Notes: generated from the sequence alone by a model not told the origin. Counted from the stretch's first letter, positions 8,287 through 18,583 are shown. The stretch is DNA of 64,000 nt from Streptococcus suis (GCF_002964045.1 NZ_POPB01000254.1:1-64000), one strand, 5' to 3'. Made by a program: numbers and translations.

Positions 8287-9912
8287 TTATTTCACCAAAA
8301 TCGCCAGTGCCTGATAAGGCTTGAGGGTGATTTTCTTACCGAGTTTGTTGTCAGGATAGTTGCTAATAAGGACTTGGCCGCGGGCATAATCGTCTGCTAG
8401 GTCTAGCTCAACCTCTTCTGCGAAGAAATTGTTGAGGACCAATAGTTTCTCGCCACTTAGCAAGCGTTCAAAGGCATAGATTTTCTGGCTATCCTTGTAG
8501 GCTGCCTTATAGTCCCCTTCTGAGATGAGAGGAAGTTCTTTCCGCAGGCGAATGAGTTCTTGGTAGAAGGTAAAGATTGGGCCTGTTTTTTCCTGTTCAA
8601 CGTTAATGGTTGGATAGGATTTGCCAGCTTTCAGCCAAGGAGTTCCTGTTGAGAAGCCTGCATTGTCAGAAGCATCCCATTGCATCGGAGTGCGGGAATT
8701 ATCACGGGACTTGGCCTGGATAATCTTGAAGGCCTGCTCAGGTGTGTGACCTTGATCCAAGAGCATCTGATAGGCATTGATAGATTCTACGTCCACGTAG
8801 TCGTCCATGCTGTCGTAGTCAGGGTCAATCATGCCGATTTCCTCGCCCATATAAATGTAAGGAGTGCCGCGTGACAGGTGGATAGAGGCTGCTAGCATGG
8901 TTGCTCCTTCATTGCGGAAATGCTCCACATCAACAAAGCGGTTGAGGGCACGAGGCTGGTCGTGGTTGTTGTAAAATAGAGCATTCCAGCCATTTCCAAC
9001 TGACATCTCCTCGCCCCAAGTGTGAAAGAGGCGTTTGAGTTCCTCAAAGTCAAAGTCCATAATGGTCCATTTTTGACCGTCCTTGTAGTCCACTTTCAAG
9101 TGGTGGAAGTTGAAGGCCATGGACAACTCTTCCCGCTCAGGAGCCGTGTAGAGAATGCAGTTTTCAATGGTAGTAGCAGACATTTCCCCAACGGTCATGA
9201 AGCCTTTTTCTGCTCCAAAAGTAGCATTGTTCATCATCTTGAGGTAGTCGTGGGTAATCGGGCGGTCGGTGTAGGCTGGCTTACCGTCATTGATTGGGCA
9301 GTCTTTGAGGACTTCGTCCTTACCAATCAGGTTGATAACATCGAAGCGGAAGCCTTTGACACCCTTGTCTTTCCAGAAGTTGACCACCTTGAACAGTTCT
9401 TCGCGGACATGAGGGTTTCGCCAGTTGAGGTCGGCTTGGGTCACGTCAAAGAGATGGAGGTAGTATTTCCCAGTCTCTCCAAAGGGAGCCCAGGCATTGC
9501 CACCAAATTTAGACACCCAGTCAGTAGGTTGGTCACGCAGGATAAAGAAATCCTGGTAGTATTTGTCGCCAGCCAAGGCTTTTTGGAACCATTCGTGGTC
9601 TGTCGAGCAGTGGTTGAGAACCATGTCCAGCATGAATTCGATACCTAGCTCTTTACCGACAGCCACCATTTCTTCAAAGTCAGCCATGGTGCCAAAATCA
9701 GGATTGACGGCTGTATAGTCTGAAATGTCATAACCGTTGTCTCGCTGAGGGCTTGGGTAGAAGGGATTGAGCCAGATCATGTCAATGCCTAATTCTTTTA
9801 GATAAGGGAGTTTTTCAATAATCCCACGCAGGTCACCGACACCATTGCCGGTCGTGTCCTTGTAAGATTTGGGGTAGATTTGATAGACGACTTTGCGTTT
9901 GTCTATGGTCAT
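8287..9912 (-). CDS. treC: Trehalose-6-phosphate hydrolase (alpha,alpha-phosphotrehalase)
   Basis: GH13 enzyme that splits trehalose 6-phosphate into glucose and glucose 6-phosphate in the cytosol. It shows the (beta/alpha)8 barrel and the catalytic triad: nucleophile Asp in G-F-R-F-D-V-I-N, acid/base Glu in T-V-G-E-M-S, and Asp in N-N-H-D-Q-P. Its 541 aa match the family. It follows treB by 84 nt on the minus strand and shares its promoter and TreR operator. Adjacency to the trehalose PTS decides between TreC and the related oligo-1,6-glucosidase. Confidence 0.95.
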   Translation of the reverse strand: MTIDKRKVVYQIYPKSYKDTTGNGVGDLRGIIEKLPYLKELGIDMIWLNPFYPSPQRDNGYDISDYTAVNPDFGTMADFEEMVAVGKELGIEFMLDMVLNHCSTDHEWFQKALAGDKYYQDFFILRDQPTDWVSKFGGNAWAPFGETGKYYLHLFDVTQADLNWRNPHVREELFKVVNFWKDKGVKGFRFDVINLIGKDEVLKDCPINDGKPAYTDRPITHDYLKMMNNATFGAEKGFMTVGEMSATTIENCILYTAPEREELSMAFNFHHLKVDYKDGQKWTIMDFDFEELKRLFHTWGEEMSVGNGWNALFYNNHDQPRALNRFVDVEHFRNEGATMLAASIHLSRGTPYIYMGEEIGMIDPDYDSMDDYVDVESINAYQMLLDQGHTPEQAFKIIQAKSRDNSRTPMQWDASDNAGFSTGTPWLKAGKSYPTINVEQEKTGPIFTFYQELIRLRKELPLISEGDYKAAYKDSQKIYAFERLLSGEKLLVLNNFFAEEVELDLADDYARGQVLISNYPDNKLGKKITLKPYQALAILVK

Positions 9913-9996
9913 GATGTGTTTACCAATTCCTTTCTTAAAAATGATGTTATCAACGGCAAAGAGTTGGGGTCACCAACTCTCTACACTTATTTTGTT

Positions 9997-11991
9997 TTAT
10001 GCTTTTGTTGCTTTCAAGACAGCTTGGCCACGTTCTACTGAACGAGGAAGCTCTCCAAGAACCTCCGTGTTGAAATCCGTTTGGTTGGTCACGATAACAG
10101 GTGTTTCAGCAACAAGACCAGCAGCCTTGATGACATCAATGTCAAAGCTAATCAATTGATCACCAGCTTTTACCTTGTCACCTTGTTTGACATGGGCTGT
10201 GAAACCTTTGCCTTCCAATCCAACAGTATCCATACCGATGTGCATAAGGAGTTCAACTCCGTTTGTAGCAGTGATACCAACAGCGTGGTTAGTAGGGAAG
10301 AGGACAGATACTTCACCGTCAACAGGTGCAACTAAGATGCCTTCGCTAGGATCGATAAGGACACCTTGTCCCATGACCCCAGATGCGAATACAGGGTCAG
10401 TTGCCTGTGACAATTCTTTTGCTTGACCAGTTAGGGGGCTGATCAATTCGATAGCAGAACCAGTTTCAACGACAGTTTCAGTTACGACTACAACTTCTTC
10501 AACAGTTTCTTCTTTTTTTGAAAATGCACCTGTACGTTTGAAAACAGCTGTCAAAATCATTGGGACAACAATCGCAACAATCATTGTCATAAAGAATGCA
10601 CCCCAGTATTCAGCCTTGATAGACAAGATACCTGGAAGACCACCGATACCGATAGAAGCAGCTTGGATGTTGAAGGTTACAGAAAGTAGGCCAGCGATAC
10701 TTGAACCAATCATAGCCGCTACGAATGGGTAAACGTATTTCACGTTAACACCAAAGAGGGCTGGTTCAGTAACACCTAGGTAGGCAGAAATAGTTGCAGG
10801 AAGTGAAACTTGAGCTTCTTTTTCATTGTGACGGTTCATGAGGAAGTAAGCAAATACCGCAGAACCTTGAGCAATGTTAGAAAGAGCAATCATTGGCCAT
10901 AGCCCAGTTCCACCAGCATCCGCGATCAATTGTGTATCGATGGCATTTGTCATGTGGTGAAGACCAGTGATAACGAATGGAGCATAAAGGGCACCGAATA
11001 CAGCACCGAAGAGCCATTTCAATGGGCCTGTCAAACCAGCCAATACGATAGTTGACAACCATTGACCGATTGTCCAACCGATAGGACCAAGGACAGTGTG
11101 CGCCAAGATAATCGCTGGAAGAAGTGATAGGAATGGTACGAAAATCATAGATACAACTTCAGGAATCACTTTACGCCAGAAAATTTCTAGATAAGAAAGT
11201 GCCAAACCTGCAAGGAGGGCAGGGATAACTTGTGCTTGGTAACCGATACGGGCAATGCTAAATGCGCCGAAGTTCCAAGACCATTCGCTAGCGATGGTCG
11301 CTGCGTCTGTACTTGGTACAGCATATGCGTTAAGCAACTGTGGAGATACCAAACAGATACCAAGGACGATACCAAGGATTTGTGACGTTCCCATTTTACG
11401 AGATACAGACCAAGTGATACCTACTGGCAAGAAGTGGAAGATGGCTTCACCTGGCAACCAGAGGAAGTGGTTGACACCATTCCAGAATGGTGAAACATCA
11501 ACGATAGTATTATAAATCGGAGAGCCAGAAGCAGTGACTTGTTTGACACCGTCAACTACTTTTTGTCCCAACCACTCCATCTGAACACCTTCTAGGAGGT
11601 TACGGAAACCGAGAATCAAACCGCCGACGATAAGGGCAGGGATGATTGGGGTGAAGATTTCCGCCAACATGGTCATAACACGTTGGATAGCATTTTGGTT
11701 ACTTTTAGCGGCTGACTTAGCAGCTTCTTTTGATACGCCTTCAATACCAGATACCGCAGTAAAGTCATTGTAGAAGATTGGTACATCGTTGCCGATGATA
11801 ACTTGGAACTGACCAGCGTTGGTGAAGGTTCCTTTTACTGCAGGAATGTCTTCGATGACTTTGACATTTGCTTTTTTGTCATCCGCAAGAACAAAACGCA
11901 TACGTGTCGCACAGTGTGTTACTGCATTGACATTCTCTTTTCCACCAATAGCATCTAGGAGCTGTTTGGCTTCTTTTTCAAATTTTCCCAT
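9997..11991 (-). CDS. treB: PTS trehalose transporter EIIBCA
   Basis: 664-aa phosphotransferase permease that imports trehalose as trehalose 6-phosphate. An N-terminal EIIB domain has its phospho-Cys in T-H-C-A-T-R-M-R (about residue 26), EIIC has about ten membrane segments (residues about 100-460), and the C-terminal EIIA domain has its phospho-His in L-L-M-H-I-G-M-D (about residue 590). The EIIA domain is fused on, unlike E. coli TreB. ATG at 11991 is chosen for its AAGGA; upstream codons lack one. Promoter at 12104-12132 with a TreR-type palindrome just downstream. Confidence 0.95.
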   Translation of the reverse strand: MGKFEKEAKQLLDAIGGKENVNAVTHCATRMRFVLADDKKANVKVIEDIPAVKGTFTNAGQFQVIIGNDVPIFYNDFTAVSGIEGVSKEAAKSAAKSNQNAIQRVMTMLAEIFTPIIPALIVGGLILGFRNLLEGVQMEWLGQKVVDGVKQVTASGSPIYNTIVDVSPFWNGVNHFLWLPGEAIFHFLPVGITWSVSRKMGTSQILGIVLGICLVSPQLLNAYAVPSTDAATIASEWSWNFGAFSIARIGYQAQVIPALLAGLALSYLEIFWRKVIPEVVSMIFVPFLSLLPAIILAHTVLGPIGWTIGQWLSTIVLAGLTGPLKWLFGAVFGALYAPFVITGLHHMTNAIDTQLIADAGGTGLWPMIALSNIAQGSAVFAYFLMNRHNEKEAQVSLPATISAYLGVTEPALFGVNVKYVYPFVAAMIGSSIAGLLSVTFNIQAASIGIGGLPGILSIKAEYWGAFFMTMIVAIVVPMILTAVFKRTGAFSKKEETVEEVVVVTETVVETGSAIELISPLTGQAKELSQATDPVFASGVMGQGVLIDPSEGILVAPVDGEVSVLFPTNHAVGITATNGVELLMHIGMDTVGLEGKGFTAHVKQGDKVKAGDQLISFDIDVIKAAGLVAETPVIVTNQTDFNTEVLGELPRSVERGQAVLKATKA

Positions 11992-12070
11992 ATATTTTCC
12001 TTCTAGACGGCTTATGGAATCCGTCACCCTATATTTTTTGACATACTTAAAATCATATGCCTAAATTTTT

Positions 12071-12090
12071 AAATTTGTACGGACAAATTT
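12071..12090. promoter_or_regulatory. TreR operator (palindrome)
   Basis: AAATTTGTACGGACAAATTT has perfect 8-bp arms around a 4-bp centre. It sits about 14 bp downstream of the treB -10, a repressor position, and within the treR-treB divergent region. Assignment to TreR is by location. Confidence 0.65.
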
Positions 12091-12103
12091 CGTTTGTGTT
12101 ATC

Positions 12104-12132
12104 ATTGTATCCGATTTCAAAAAATAATGCAA
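12104..12132 (-). promoter_or_regulatory. treB promoter
   Basis: On the minus strand TTGCAT (12127-12132) and TACAAT (12104-12109) are 17 bp apart. The -35 overlaps a short repeat AAGCATTTTTGCTT. Confidence 0.7.
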
Positions 12133-12139
12133 GCATTTT

Positions 12140-12169
12140 TGCTTAATTTTTTTTAAAATTTGTTATAAT
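12140..12169 (+). promoter_or_regulatory. treR promoter
   Basis: TTGCTT (12140-12145) and TATAAT (12164-12169) with an 18-bp spacer; start codon 44 nt further on. Confidence 0.6.
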
Positions 12170-12212
12170 AGTGTTAATTTTAAGATGAAAGAAGAAGTTT
12201 ACTGAATAAACC

Positions 12213-12926
12213 ATGAAAAAATATCAAGAAATTTATAACGATTTAAAAGAAAAAATCCGTACAAATACTTATTCTGCGGGAGCGTCTTTGCCAACGGAAC
12301 AGCAATTACAAGAAGAATATGGGGTCAGCAGGGACACAGTCAGAAAGGCCCTTTCGATTTTGACAGAGGGCGGCTTGATTCAAAAAGTACAAGGAAGAGG
12401 CTCCATGGTATTGAAACAAGAGGTCTTGAATTTCCCTGTATCGGGCCTGACTTCCTACCAGGAATTGACAAATTCTCTTCAATTATCCACTCAAACCCAG
12501 GTGGTGAGTTTAGATTTGGTGACAGTTAATAGTAGTCTAGCAAGTTTAACTGGCTTTGAACCTTTTAGTAAAGTTTGGAAAGTGGTACGTACTCGCTCAA
12601 TCGATGGAAAAATTTCTGTTGTTGATACAGATTATCTATTGGTTGATGTCGTTCCAGAATTGACAAAAGAAGTGGCGGAGCACTCGATTTATGAATTTCT
12701 TGAAGGTCAACTCGGGCTTGATATTTCTTATGCGCAAAAAGAAATTACCGTGGAGCCAACCAGTCGTGAAGAACGCGAATTGATGAAATCACAAGATGAT
12801 TACCTGGTGTTGATTAAGTCTCGTGTCTTTCTTGGTGATACGCAGCAATTCCAATATACGGAAAGTAAGCATAAAATAGATAAATTCCGTTTTGTAGATT
12901 TTGCTCGTCGAAAACGTTCGTTATAA
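12213..12926 (+). CDS. treR: Trehalose operon repressor, GntR/HutC family
   Basis: 237-aa regulator: winged helix-turn-helix at residues about 5-70 (L-P-T-E-Q-Q-L-Q-E-E-Y-G-V-S-R-D-T-V-R-K), then a UTRA effector domain (residues about 90-230), which in TreR binds trehalose 6-phosphate and releases DNA. It is divergent from treB-treC with a palindrome between them, which fits local control. The ribosome site is weak (no clear GGAG before the ATG), perhaps keeping repressor levels low. Confidence 0.93.
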   Translation: MKKYQEIYNDLKEKIRTNTYSAGASLPTEQQLQEEYGVSRDTVRKALSILTEGGLIQKVQGRGSMVLKQEVLNFPVSGLTSYQELTNSLQLSTQTQVVSLDLVTVNSSLASLTGFEPFSKVWKVVRTRSIDGKISVVDTDYLLVDVVPELTKEVAEHSIYEFLEGQLGLDISYAQKEITVEPTSREERELMKSQDDYLVLIKSRVFLGDTQQFQYTESKHKIDKFRFVDFARRKRSL

Positions 12927-12978
12927 GAGGAATGGAAATATCATCTATTTTATTGTATAATGGTAGGTGAGGTGTTAT

Positions 12979-13290
12979 ATGGCAAACTTAAATCGATATA
13001 AATTTACATTTGGTGAAAAACAATTAACATTAACAACTGAGCATGACAATCTCTTTATGGAGGAAATTGAACGTATTGCCCAGGAAAAATACCAGGCAAT
13101 AAAGGAAAAAATGCCGACGGCAGATTCCGAGACATTGGCACTTTTATTGGCAATCAATGCCTTGTCTGTTCAATTAACTCGTGAGATTGCTTTTGAACAG
13201 AGAGAAAAAGAGTTAGAAACGACTAAAGACAAGGTTGACAAGAAGAATGTGACCCTTGTAGATTTAGATGGGCTTGAGGATAAGACATGA
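12979..13290 (+). CDS. zapA: Cell division protein ZapA
   Basis: 103-aa cytosolic protein that bundles FtsZ filaments. N-terminal small beta domain (Y-K-F-T-F-G-E-K-Q-L-T-L) and C-terminal coiled coil (residues about 60-95). ATG at 12979 is preceded by AGGTGAGG; an in-frame ATG 12 nt upstream lacks it. Its stop overlaps the cvpA start by 4 nt (ATGA), so the two are translationally coupled. In streptococci zapA-cvpA-mutS2 normally faces rnhC; here 7.7 kb of other genes lie between. Confidence 0.9.
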   Translation: MANLNRYKFTFGEKQLTLTTEHDNLFMEEIERIAQEKYQAIKEKMPTADSETLALLLAINALSVQLTREIAFEQREKELETTKDKVDKKNVTLVDLDGLEDKT

Positions 13291-13835
13291 TTTCAATAGT
13301 GCTTATTCTTGTTTTGGTATGGAGTTTTTATCTGGGTTATAGTCGGGGTTTGGTTGTGCAGACCTTTTATAGCCTTGGAAGTATTGTTGCTCTAACGATT
13401 GCAACGGCAACTTATAAAAGTTTGATTCCTTTCCTTTATCTTTGGGTTCCATTTGCGAACGCTACTCAAGGTAGTTCAAACTATTATTTTGATGAGAAAT
13501 ATCTCTTTGACTTAGATAGTGTATTTTATGCAGGTTTGGCCTTCCTAATCATCTATTTCTTGGTCTATGTATTGGTGCGATTTTTAGGGATATTTGTCCA
13601 TCTATTTGAAGGTTTTAATCCAGATAATCAGACTAGCAATGTGATTAGTGGATTGTTATCGGTTTTGGTGACTTTTATTTCCTTACAAATTGTCATGGTC
13701 CTGTTATCAACGATACCATTGGCGATTATCCAGGATAATCTTCAAAATAGCTTTATTGCCAATGCCATGATTCAATACACACCATTTACAAGTAGTTTTT
13801 TTAAATCTCTCTGGTTGAGTAATGTTGCAGGGTAA
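13287..13835 (+). CDS. CvpA family membrane protein
   Basis: 182-aa integral membrane protein with four predicted membrane segments and the CvpA start pattern (L-G-Y-S-R-G-L-V-V-Q). E. coli CvpA is needed for colicin V production and envelope homeostasis, but the molecular activity in Firmicutes is unknown. The ATG overlaps the zapA stop; mutS2 follows after 35 nt. Confidence 0.9.
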   Translation: MISIVLILVLVWSFYLGYSRGLVVQTFYSLGSIVALTIATATYKSLIPFLYLWVPFANATQGSSNYYFDEKYLFDLDSVFYAGLAFLIIYFLVYVLVRFLGIFVHLFEGFNPDNQTSNVISGLLSVLVTFISLQIVMVLLSTIPLAIIQDNLQNSFIANAMIQYTPFTSSFFKSLWLSNVAG

Positions 13836-13870
13836 GGGGAACCTTATCCTTTTTGACTAAGTAGGAACAT

Positions 13871-16204
13871 ATGAATAATAAAATTATTGAAACCCTTGAA
13901 TTTCACAAGGTAAGACAAAAAATTGAGCCCTATCTCTTGACGGAACAGGGCTTTGAAGAATTACGACAGTTGGAGCCCATGGTGGAAGTCCACCGTATCC
14001 AACAGGCTTTTGACGAGTTGACAGACATAGCGCAGATTTTTGTGGAAAATCCTTATTTCAGTCTGTCAGCTACTAGTGACATCGGTCCAGCCATGCGTCG
14101 TTTGGAATTGGATACAGACCTCAATATCGCTGAAATATTAGCTGTTAAAAAGGTCTTGGAAGTTTCTAAATCTCTCTTAGATTTTTATGGCAATCTTGAA
14201 AATGTCAGCCTCAGTCAGCTAGATAAATTGTTTGAGAAAATTGAGCTTTTTCCACATTTACAAGGATCGCTCCAGTCCATCAATGATGCTGGTTTTGTCG
14301 AGGATTTTGCCTCAGAAAAGCTGGCTCGTATCCGCCGGAAAATCCGTGAAGCAGAGGATCAGGTCCGTCAGGTCATGCAGGATATTTTGAAGAACAAGGG
14401 GGATATGCTGTCCGATAGCATTTTGGCAAGTCGTAATGGGCGAAATGTCCTTCCTGTCAAAAATACCTATCGCAATAAGATTGCAGGGGTTGTCCATGAC
14501 ATTTCTGCATCTGGCTCGACAGTTTATATAGAGCCGCGGGCAGTGGTGACCCTGAACGAAGAAATCAGTCACCTACGTGCAGAAGAACGCCATGAGCTCA
14601 ACCGTATCTTGCAGGAATTATCGGATATGCTTCGACCTCATAGTGGTATTCTCCGAAATAATGCTTGGATCATCGGTCATCTTGATTTCGTCCGTGCTAA
14701 GCATCTCTTTGCGCGTGATCATCATGCAGTTGTACCCAAACTATCTGAGAAGCAGGATATTGCCCTTCTCAACGTTCGGCATCCGCTCATTGCTGAGCCT
14801 GTACCAAATGACCTTTATTTCGGTAGCCAGTTGACGGCTATCGTGATAACAGGTCCCAACACTGGTGGTAAGACCATCATGCTTAAGACCTTGGGATTAA
14901 CGCACCTTATGGCTCAGTCTGGTTTGCCTATCTTGGCTGATAAGGGCAGTCGAGTAGCTATCTTCAAAGAAATTTTTGCGGATATTGGTGATGAACAGTC
15001 CATTGAACAGAGTTTATCAACCTTCTCCAGTCACATGACCCACACGGTGCAGATTTTAGCGGAGGCGGATCAAGATTCTCTCATTCTCTTTGACGAGTTG
15101 GGAGCGGGGACAGATCCGCAGGAGGGTGCGTCTTTGGCAATGGCTATTTTGGATGACCTTCGTCTGCGGGGGATCAAGACCATGGCAACCACCCACTACC
15201 CTGAGCTCAAGGCCTACGGGATAGAAACCTCTGGTATTGAAAATGCCAGCATGGAATTTGATAGCAATAGCCTGCGTCCGACCTATAATTTTATGCAGGG
15301 TGTTCCTGGTCGCTCCAATGCCTTTGAAATTGCCCGCCGTCTTGGGCTATCTGATATTATTATCCAGTCAGCCCAATCTTGGACGGATACAGATAGCGAT
15401 GTGAACCGCATTATCGAGAAATTGGAAAGCCAGACGGTTGAAAGTCGTCAGCGTCTGGATAAGATTCGTGATGTGGAGCAAGAAAATTACAAGATGAACC
15501 GAGCCCTTCGTAAGCTCTATGACGAGCTCAATCGTGAGCGGGAAAATGAGCTCAACAAGGCACGTTTGGAGGCCAAGGAAATTGTCGATATGGCATTGGC
15601 AGAAAGCGAGGATATTCTCAAAAATCTTCATGCTGCAGCCAGTCTTAAGCCCCACCAGATTATCGAAGCCAAGGCAGAGCTGAAAAAGTTGGCGCCTGAA
15701 GTGGTGGATCTGTCTAAGAACAAAGTCTTGAAAAAAGCCAAAATTCAGAGGGAAGCCAAGGTGGGCGATGACATTATCGTTACAGCTTATGGACAACGCG
15801 GCACCCTGACCAATCAGCTCAAGGACGGGCGTTGGGAAGCTCAGGTTGGTTTGATTAAGATGACCTTGGCCAAAGATGAGTTTGAGTTAGTAAAGGCGGA
15901 AAAGGCAGAGCAGCCTAAGAAACGCCAGGTTCACACAGTCAAACGTGCCAATGTACGAGGACCAAAAGCCCGCTTAGATCTCCGTGGCAAACGCTACGAA
16001 GAGGCTATGATGGAGCTGGATGAATTTATCGACCAAGCTCTGCTCAATAACCTGGCCCAAGTCGATATTGTTCACGGAATTGGTACAGGGGTTATCCGAG
16101 AAGGGGTGACCAAGTACCTTCGTCGCAACAAGCAGGTCAAGGAATTCGGCTACGCCCCACAAAATGCAGGTGGATCAGGCTGTACTATTGTGACGTTTAA
16201 ATAG
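13871..16204 (+). CDS. mutS2: Endonuclease MutS2
   Basis: 777-aa MutS paralogue that suppresses homologous recombination and rescues collided ribosomes in other Firmicutes. It lacks the mismatch-recognition domain. The ATPase has Walker A G-P-N-T-G-G-K-T (about residue 333) and [12 protein letters not shown] coiled-coil clamp region (residues about 510-620) is followed by a KOW-like segment and a C-terminal Smr nuclease domain (L-D-L-R-G-K-R, H-G-I-G-T-G). Length is typical. Third gene of the zapA-cvpA-mutS2 unit. Confidence 0.96.
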   Translation: MNNKIIETLEFHKVRQKIEPYLLTEQGFEELRQLEPMVEVHRIQQAFDELTDIAQIFVENPYFSLSATSDIGPAMRRLELDTDLNIAEILAVKKVLEVSKSLLDFYGNLENVSLSQLDKLFEKIELFPHLQGSLQSINDAGFVEDFASEKLARIRRKIREAEDQVRQVMQDILKNKGDMLSDSILASRNGRNVLPVKNTYRNKIAGVVHDISASGSTVYIEPRAVVTLNEEISHLRAEERHELNRILQELSDMLRPHSGILRNNAWIIGHLDFVRAKHLFARDHHAVVPKLSEKQDIALLNVRHPLIAEPVPNDLYFGSQLTAIVITGPNTGGKTIMLKTLGLTHLMAQSGLPILADKGSRVAIFKEIFADIGDEQSIEQSLSTFSSHMTHTVQILAEADQDSLILFDELGAGTDPQEGASLAMAILDDLRLRGIKTMATTHYPELKAYGIETSGIENASMEFDSNSLRPTYNFMQGVPGRSNAFEIARRLGLSDIIIQSAQSWTDTDSDVNRIIEKLESQTVESRQRLDKIRDVEQENYKMNRALRKLYDELNRERENELNKARLEAKEIVDMALAESEDILKNLHAAASLKPHQIIEAKAELKKLAPEVVDLSKNKVLKKAKIQREAKVGDDIIVTAYGQRGTLTNQLKDGRWEAQVGLIKMTLAKDEFELVKAEKAEQPKKRQVHTVKRANVRGPKARLDLRGKRYEEAMMELDEFIDQALLNNLAQVDIVHGIGTGVIREGVTKYLRRNKQVKEFGYAPQNAGGSGCTIVTFK

Positions 16205-16227
16205 CAATTAACCGATGGGAGATTCTT

Positions 16228-16881
16228 ATGATTATCAGAAAATATCAAACCAGTGATGAAAAAGGCTGGGTTTACTGTAAGGCACTCAGCTATCTCTTTT
16301 CCCCATTTTTTGACGATAGAGAAACTGAAAAGCCTGAACTGATGACGGATATTTATGACTACCGTGTAGAGTGGGTGGCTGAAGTAGACGGTCAAATCGT
16401 TGGTCTAATCGACATCGATATTTACACTGAGGAGTGCAGCCAATCTTATATTTACGCACCAAGTAAGCGAACAGCTTATTTTACTAACCTAGCAGTTCAC
16501 CCTGATTTTCAAGGGCAGGGCATTGCACAAGCGCTTTTTGAACAGGCAGTGAATGAATTGAGAGAGCAAGGTGTAGAAAAACTAGCTATCTTTACCAGAG
16601 AGGACGATGCAGCTAACCATTTGTATCAGAAATGGGGAGGGCAATTGGTATGTACTGATTATCTGGTGGTTGGGGCACCAAAGGATATTCCGACCTTCCG
16701 TTTTGGAATTGATTTAGAGCAAGGTCGATTGGCCTTTACAGATGAAACAGGTCAGTCAGTACCCTACTATCTCCGCGAAGGTGTCTATGTCGTTAGTGAA
16801 GAAACCGACTTGGAACTCTTTGACATAGAAGATGTCTATCAGGAACTGACCTATGTGGTGGATTTGACGGAAAAAAGTTGA
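16228..16881 (+). CDS. GNAT family N-acetyltransferase
   Basis: 217-aa protein with a GNAT fold in the first ~150 residues; the acetyl-CoA loop is H-P-D-F-Q-G-Q-G-I-A-Q-A-L (about residue 92). The C-terminal ~65 residues are an extension of unknown role. The substrate is unknown. GGGAG precedes the ATG 23 nt after mutS2, so it may be co-transcribed. Terminator at 16871-16898. Confidence 0.85.
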   Translation: MIIRKYQTSDEKGWVYCKALSYLFSPFFDDRETEKPELMTDIYDYRVEWVAEVDGQIVGLIDIDIYTEECSQSYIYAPSKRTAYFTNLAVHPDFQGQGIAQALFEQAVNELREQGVEKLAIFTREDDAANHLYQKWGGQLVCTDYLVVGAPKDIPTFRFGIDLEQGRLAFTDETGQSVPYYLREGVYVVSEETDLELFDIEDVYQELTYVVDLTEKS

Positions 16882-16898
16882 AAAGGTTCAACTTTTTT
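16871..16898 (+). terminator. Terminator after the GNAT gene
   Basis: AAAAAAGTTGAA and TTCAACTTTTTT form a hairpin overlapping the stop codon of the GNAT gene. Confidence 0.8.
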
Positions 16899-17087
16899 CT
16901 TTTTTGTAAATGAATCTGGTACGTGATTCCCCCTCGTCCTCCTGCGGTCTAGTTTAGAATGATCAACATGCTTTCAAATCACAATTGTTTAAGCATGTCT
17001 ATCTCATTTCTCTTCCGTAGCAAAAATTCGCATTCTCTCTTCATTTGGTGTAGAATGATAGTACCAAAAACAGAAACGGAGAAAATT

Positions 17088-17402
17088 ATGGTTCAAGTTA
17101 TTACAGATGCAAACTTTGAAGTTGAAACACAAGAAGGCGTAGTCCTTGTTGACTTTTGGGCACCTTGGTGTGGTCCATGCCGCATGCAAGCACCAATCTT
17201 AGAGCAATTAGCAGGCGAAGTGGATGAAGATGAACTGCGTATCTACAAGATGGATGTTGATGAGAATCCAAACACAGCTCGTCAATTTGGAATCATGTCT
17301 ATCCCAACCCTTTTGTTCAAAAAAGATGGACAAGTTGTGAAACAAGTAGCAGGTGTGCATACCAAAGACCAAATCAAAGCAATCTTGGCAGAAATTGCCT
17401 AG
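17088..17402 (+). CDS. trxA: Thioredoxin
   Basis: 104-aa cytosolic disulfide reductase with the W-C-G-P-C active site (about residue 29) and the cis-Pro S-I-P-T. The ATG at 17088 has GGAG 7 nt upstream; an open frame extends 43 codons further up but is not thioredoxin-like and covers the promoter (TAGAAT near 17052). Terminator at 17407-17430. Confidence 0.96.
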   Translation: MVQVITDANFEVETQEGVVLVDFWAPWCGPCRMQAPILEQLAGEVDEDELRIYKMDVDENPNTARQFGIMSIPTLLFKKDGQVVKQVAGVHTKDQIKAILAEIA

Positions 17403-17406
17403 CTAG

Positions 17407-17430
17407 GAAGGACTGAGAAAAGTCCTTTTT
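17407..17430 (+). terminator. trxA terminator
   Basis: AAGGACT-gagaaa-AGTCCTTTTT directly after the stop codon. Confidence 0.8.
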
Positions 17431-17488
17431 ATCTATCAAAAAATAGATTGTTATAATAAAGTTACCTAAAAAACTGAGAGTGGAGAAT

Positions 17489-18523
17489 ATGAAAAACAAG
17501 TATTTTACAACCATGGAATACCGTGATAAGCTCTTTGAAGAGTTGGATTTACAGACTCGTGATATAGTTATCCTAATGTGTGCGATTTTTATTGCTTCTG
17601 TTGGTTTAAATATGAATAGCACAGCAGTGATTATCGGTGCTATGCTGATTTCCCCCTTGATGACACCGATTGTTGGGCTTGGTCTGGGCTTGGCGATTTA
17701 TGACCTTGCCTTGATGAAGAAGGCGTTGAAGTTGCTGGCTGTCGAAGTTGTTATTAGCCTGCTGGTATCCAGCATCTATTTCTATCTTTCGCCGATTACA
17801 GTAGCCAGTACAGAGTTGACTGCTAGAATTTCGCCGACAGTCTGGGATATTATTATTGCCATTGCTGGCGGAATTGCTGGAGTGATTGGCAGTCGGAAAA
17901 AAGAGGCCAATAATATTGTGCCCGGTGTTGCCATTGCGACAGCCCTCATGCCTCCTATTTGTACAGCAGGTTTTGGCTTGGCTCATGGTAATACCCAGTA
18001 CTTCTTTGGAGCCCTCTACCTCTTTTTGATCAACTGTATCTTCATCATGTTGACCACCTTTTTCGGCTCCCGCTTTATGATGCGACGGACCAAGGCAGTT
18101 GAATTGAACAAATTGAACCCAAAATTGAGATATGGTATGACGGCTCTAGTACTTGCCTTGACCATTCCGAGTCTGCTTTCAGCAGGAAATCTGGTCTTAG
18201 ACTATGCCCGTAAGGATGCCATGAATCAATACATTAGCGAGAAATTTACCTCTCACACTATTCTTAGCCGGACTTATAATAAAACTAAAAATCAGTTGGA
18301 GATTACCATTGTCGGACAAGAACTGACCGAACAAGAATTGGAAAAATTAGTCAAGGAAAAGTCGAAATACGGATTAGAGAAATTGACGGTCAAGGTCAAC
18401 CAGGTTGCCAGCTTGTCACAGGCAGATGCTAAGGAGGTTTACCAGTATATTGACCAGTATATTGAGCAAAAGTTGTCCAACACAGATACAAAAAATGAAG
18501 AAATTCAAGATGAGATAGAGTAG
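17489..18523 (+). CDS. DUF389 family membrane protein
   Basis: 344-aa integral membrane protein. The DUF389 pattern is clear: I-G-A-M-L-I-S-P-L-M-T-P-I-V-G-L-G-L-G and, later, P-G-V-A-I-A-T-A-L-M-P-P-I-C-T-A. About six membrane segments span residues 30-245, followed by a soluble C-terminal domain (residues about 250-344) with an acidic tail. Transport has been suggested for the family but no substrate is established. ATG at 17489 is favoured; GTG at 17480 is an alternative. Confidence 0.88.
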   Translation: MKNKYFTTMEYRDKLFEELDLQTRDIVILMCAIFIASVGLNMNSTAVIIGAMLISPLMTPIVGLGLGLAIYDLALMKKALKLLAVEVVISLLVSSIYFYLSPITVASTELTARISPTVWDIIIAIAGGIAGVIGSRKKEANNIVPGVAIATALMPPICTAGFGLAHGNTQYFFGALYLFLINCIFIMLTTFFGSRFMMRRTKAVELNKLNPKLRYGMTALVLALTIPSLLSAGNLVLDYARKDAMNQYISEKFTSHTILSRTYNKTKNQLEITIVGQELTEQELEKLVKEKSKYGLEKLTVKVNQVASLSQADAKEVYQYIDQYIEQKLSNTDTKNEEIQDEIE

Positions 18524-18583
18524 GCGGGAGGAGTATGCGTCCTACTTTTAAGAATAGATTAGATGATATAGGAGGAAACTCAC

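Noticed and set aside
9022-9648. 208-codon plus-strand open frame inside treC
   Set aside because: Antisense to the catalytic domain of TreC; no promoter or ribosome site.
16959-17087. 43-codon N-terminal extension of thioredoxin
   Set aside because: Not thioredoxin-like, overlaps the promoter, and the internal ATG has its own ribosome site and gives the standard 104-aa protein.
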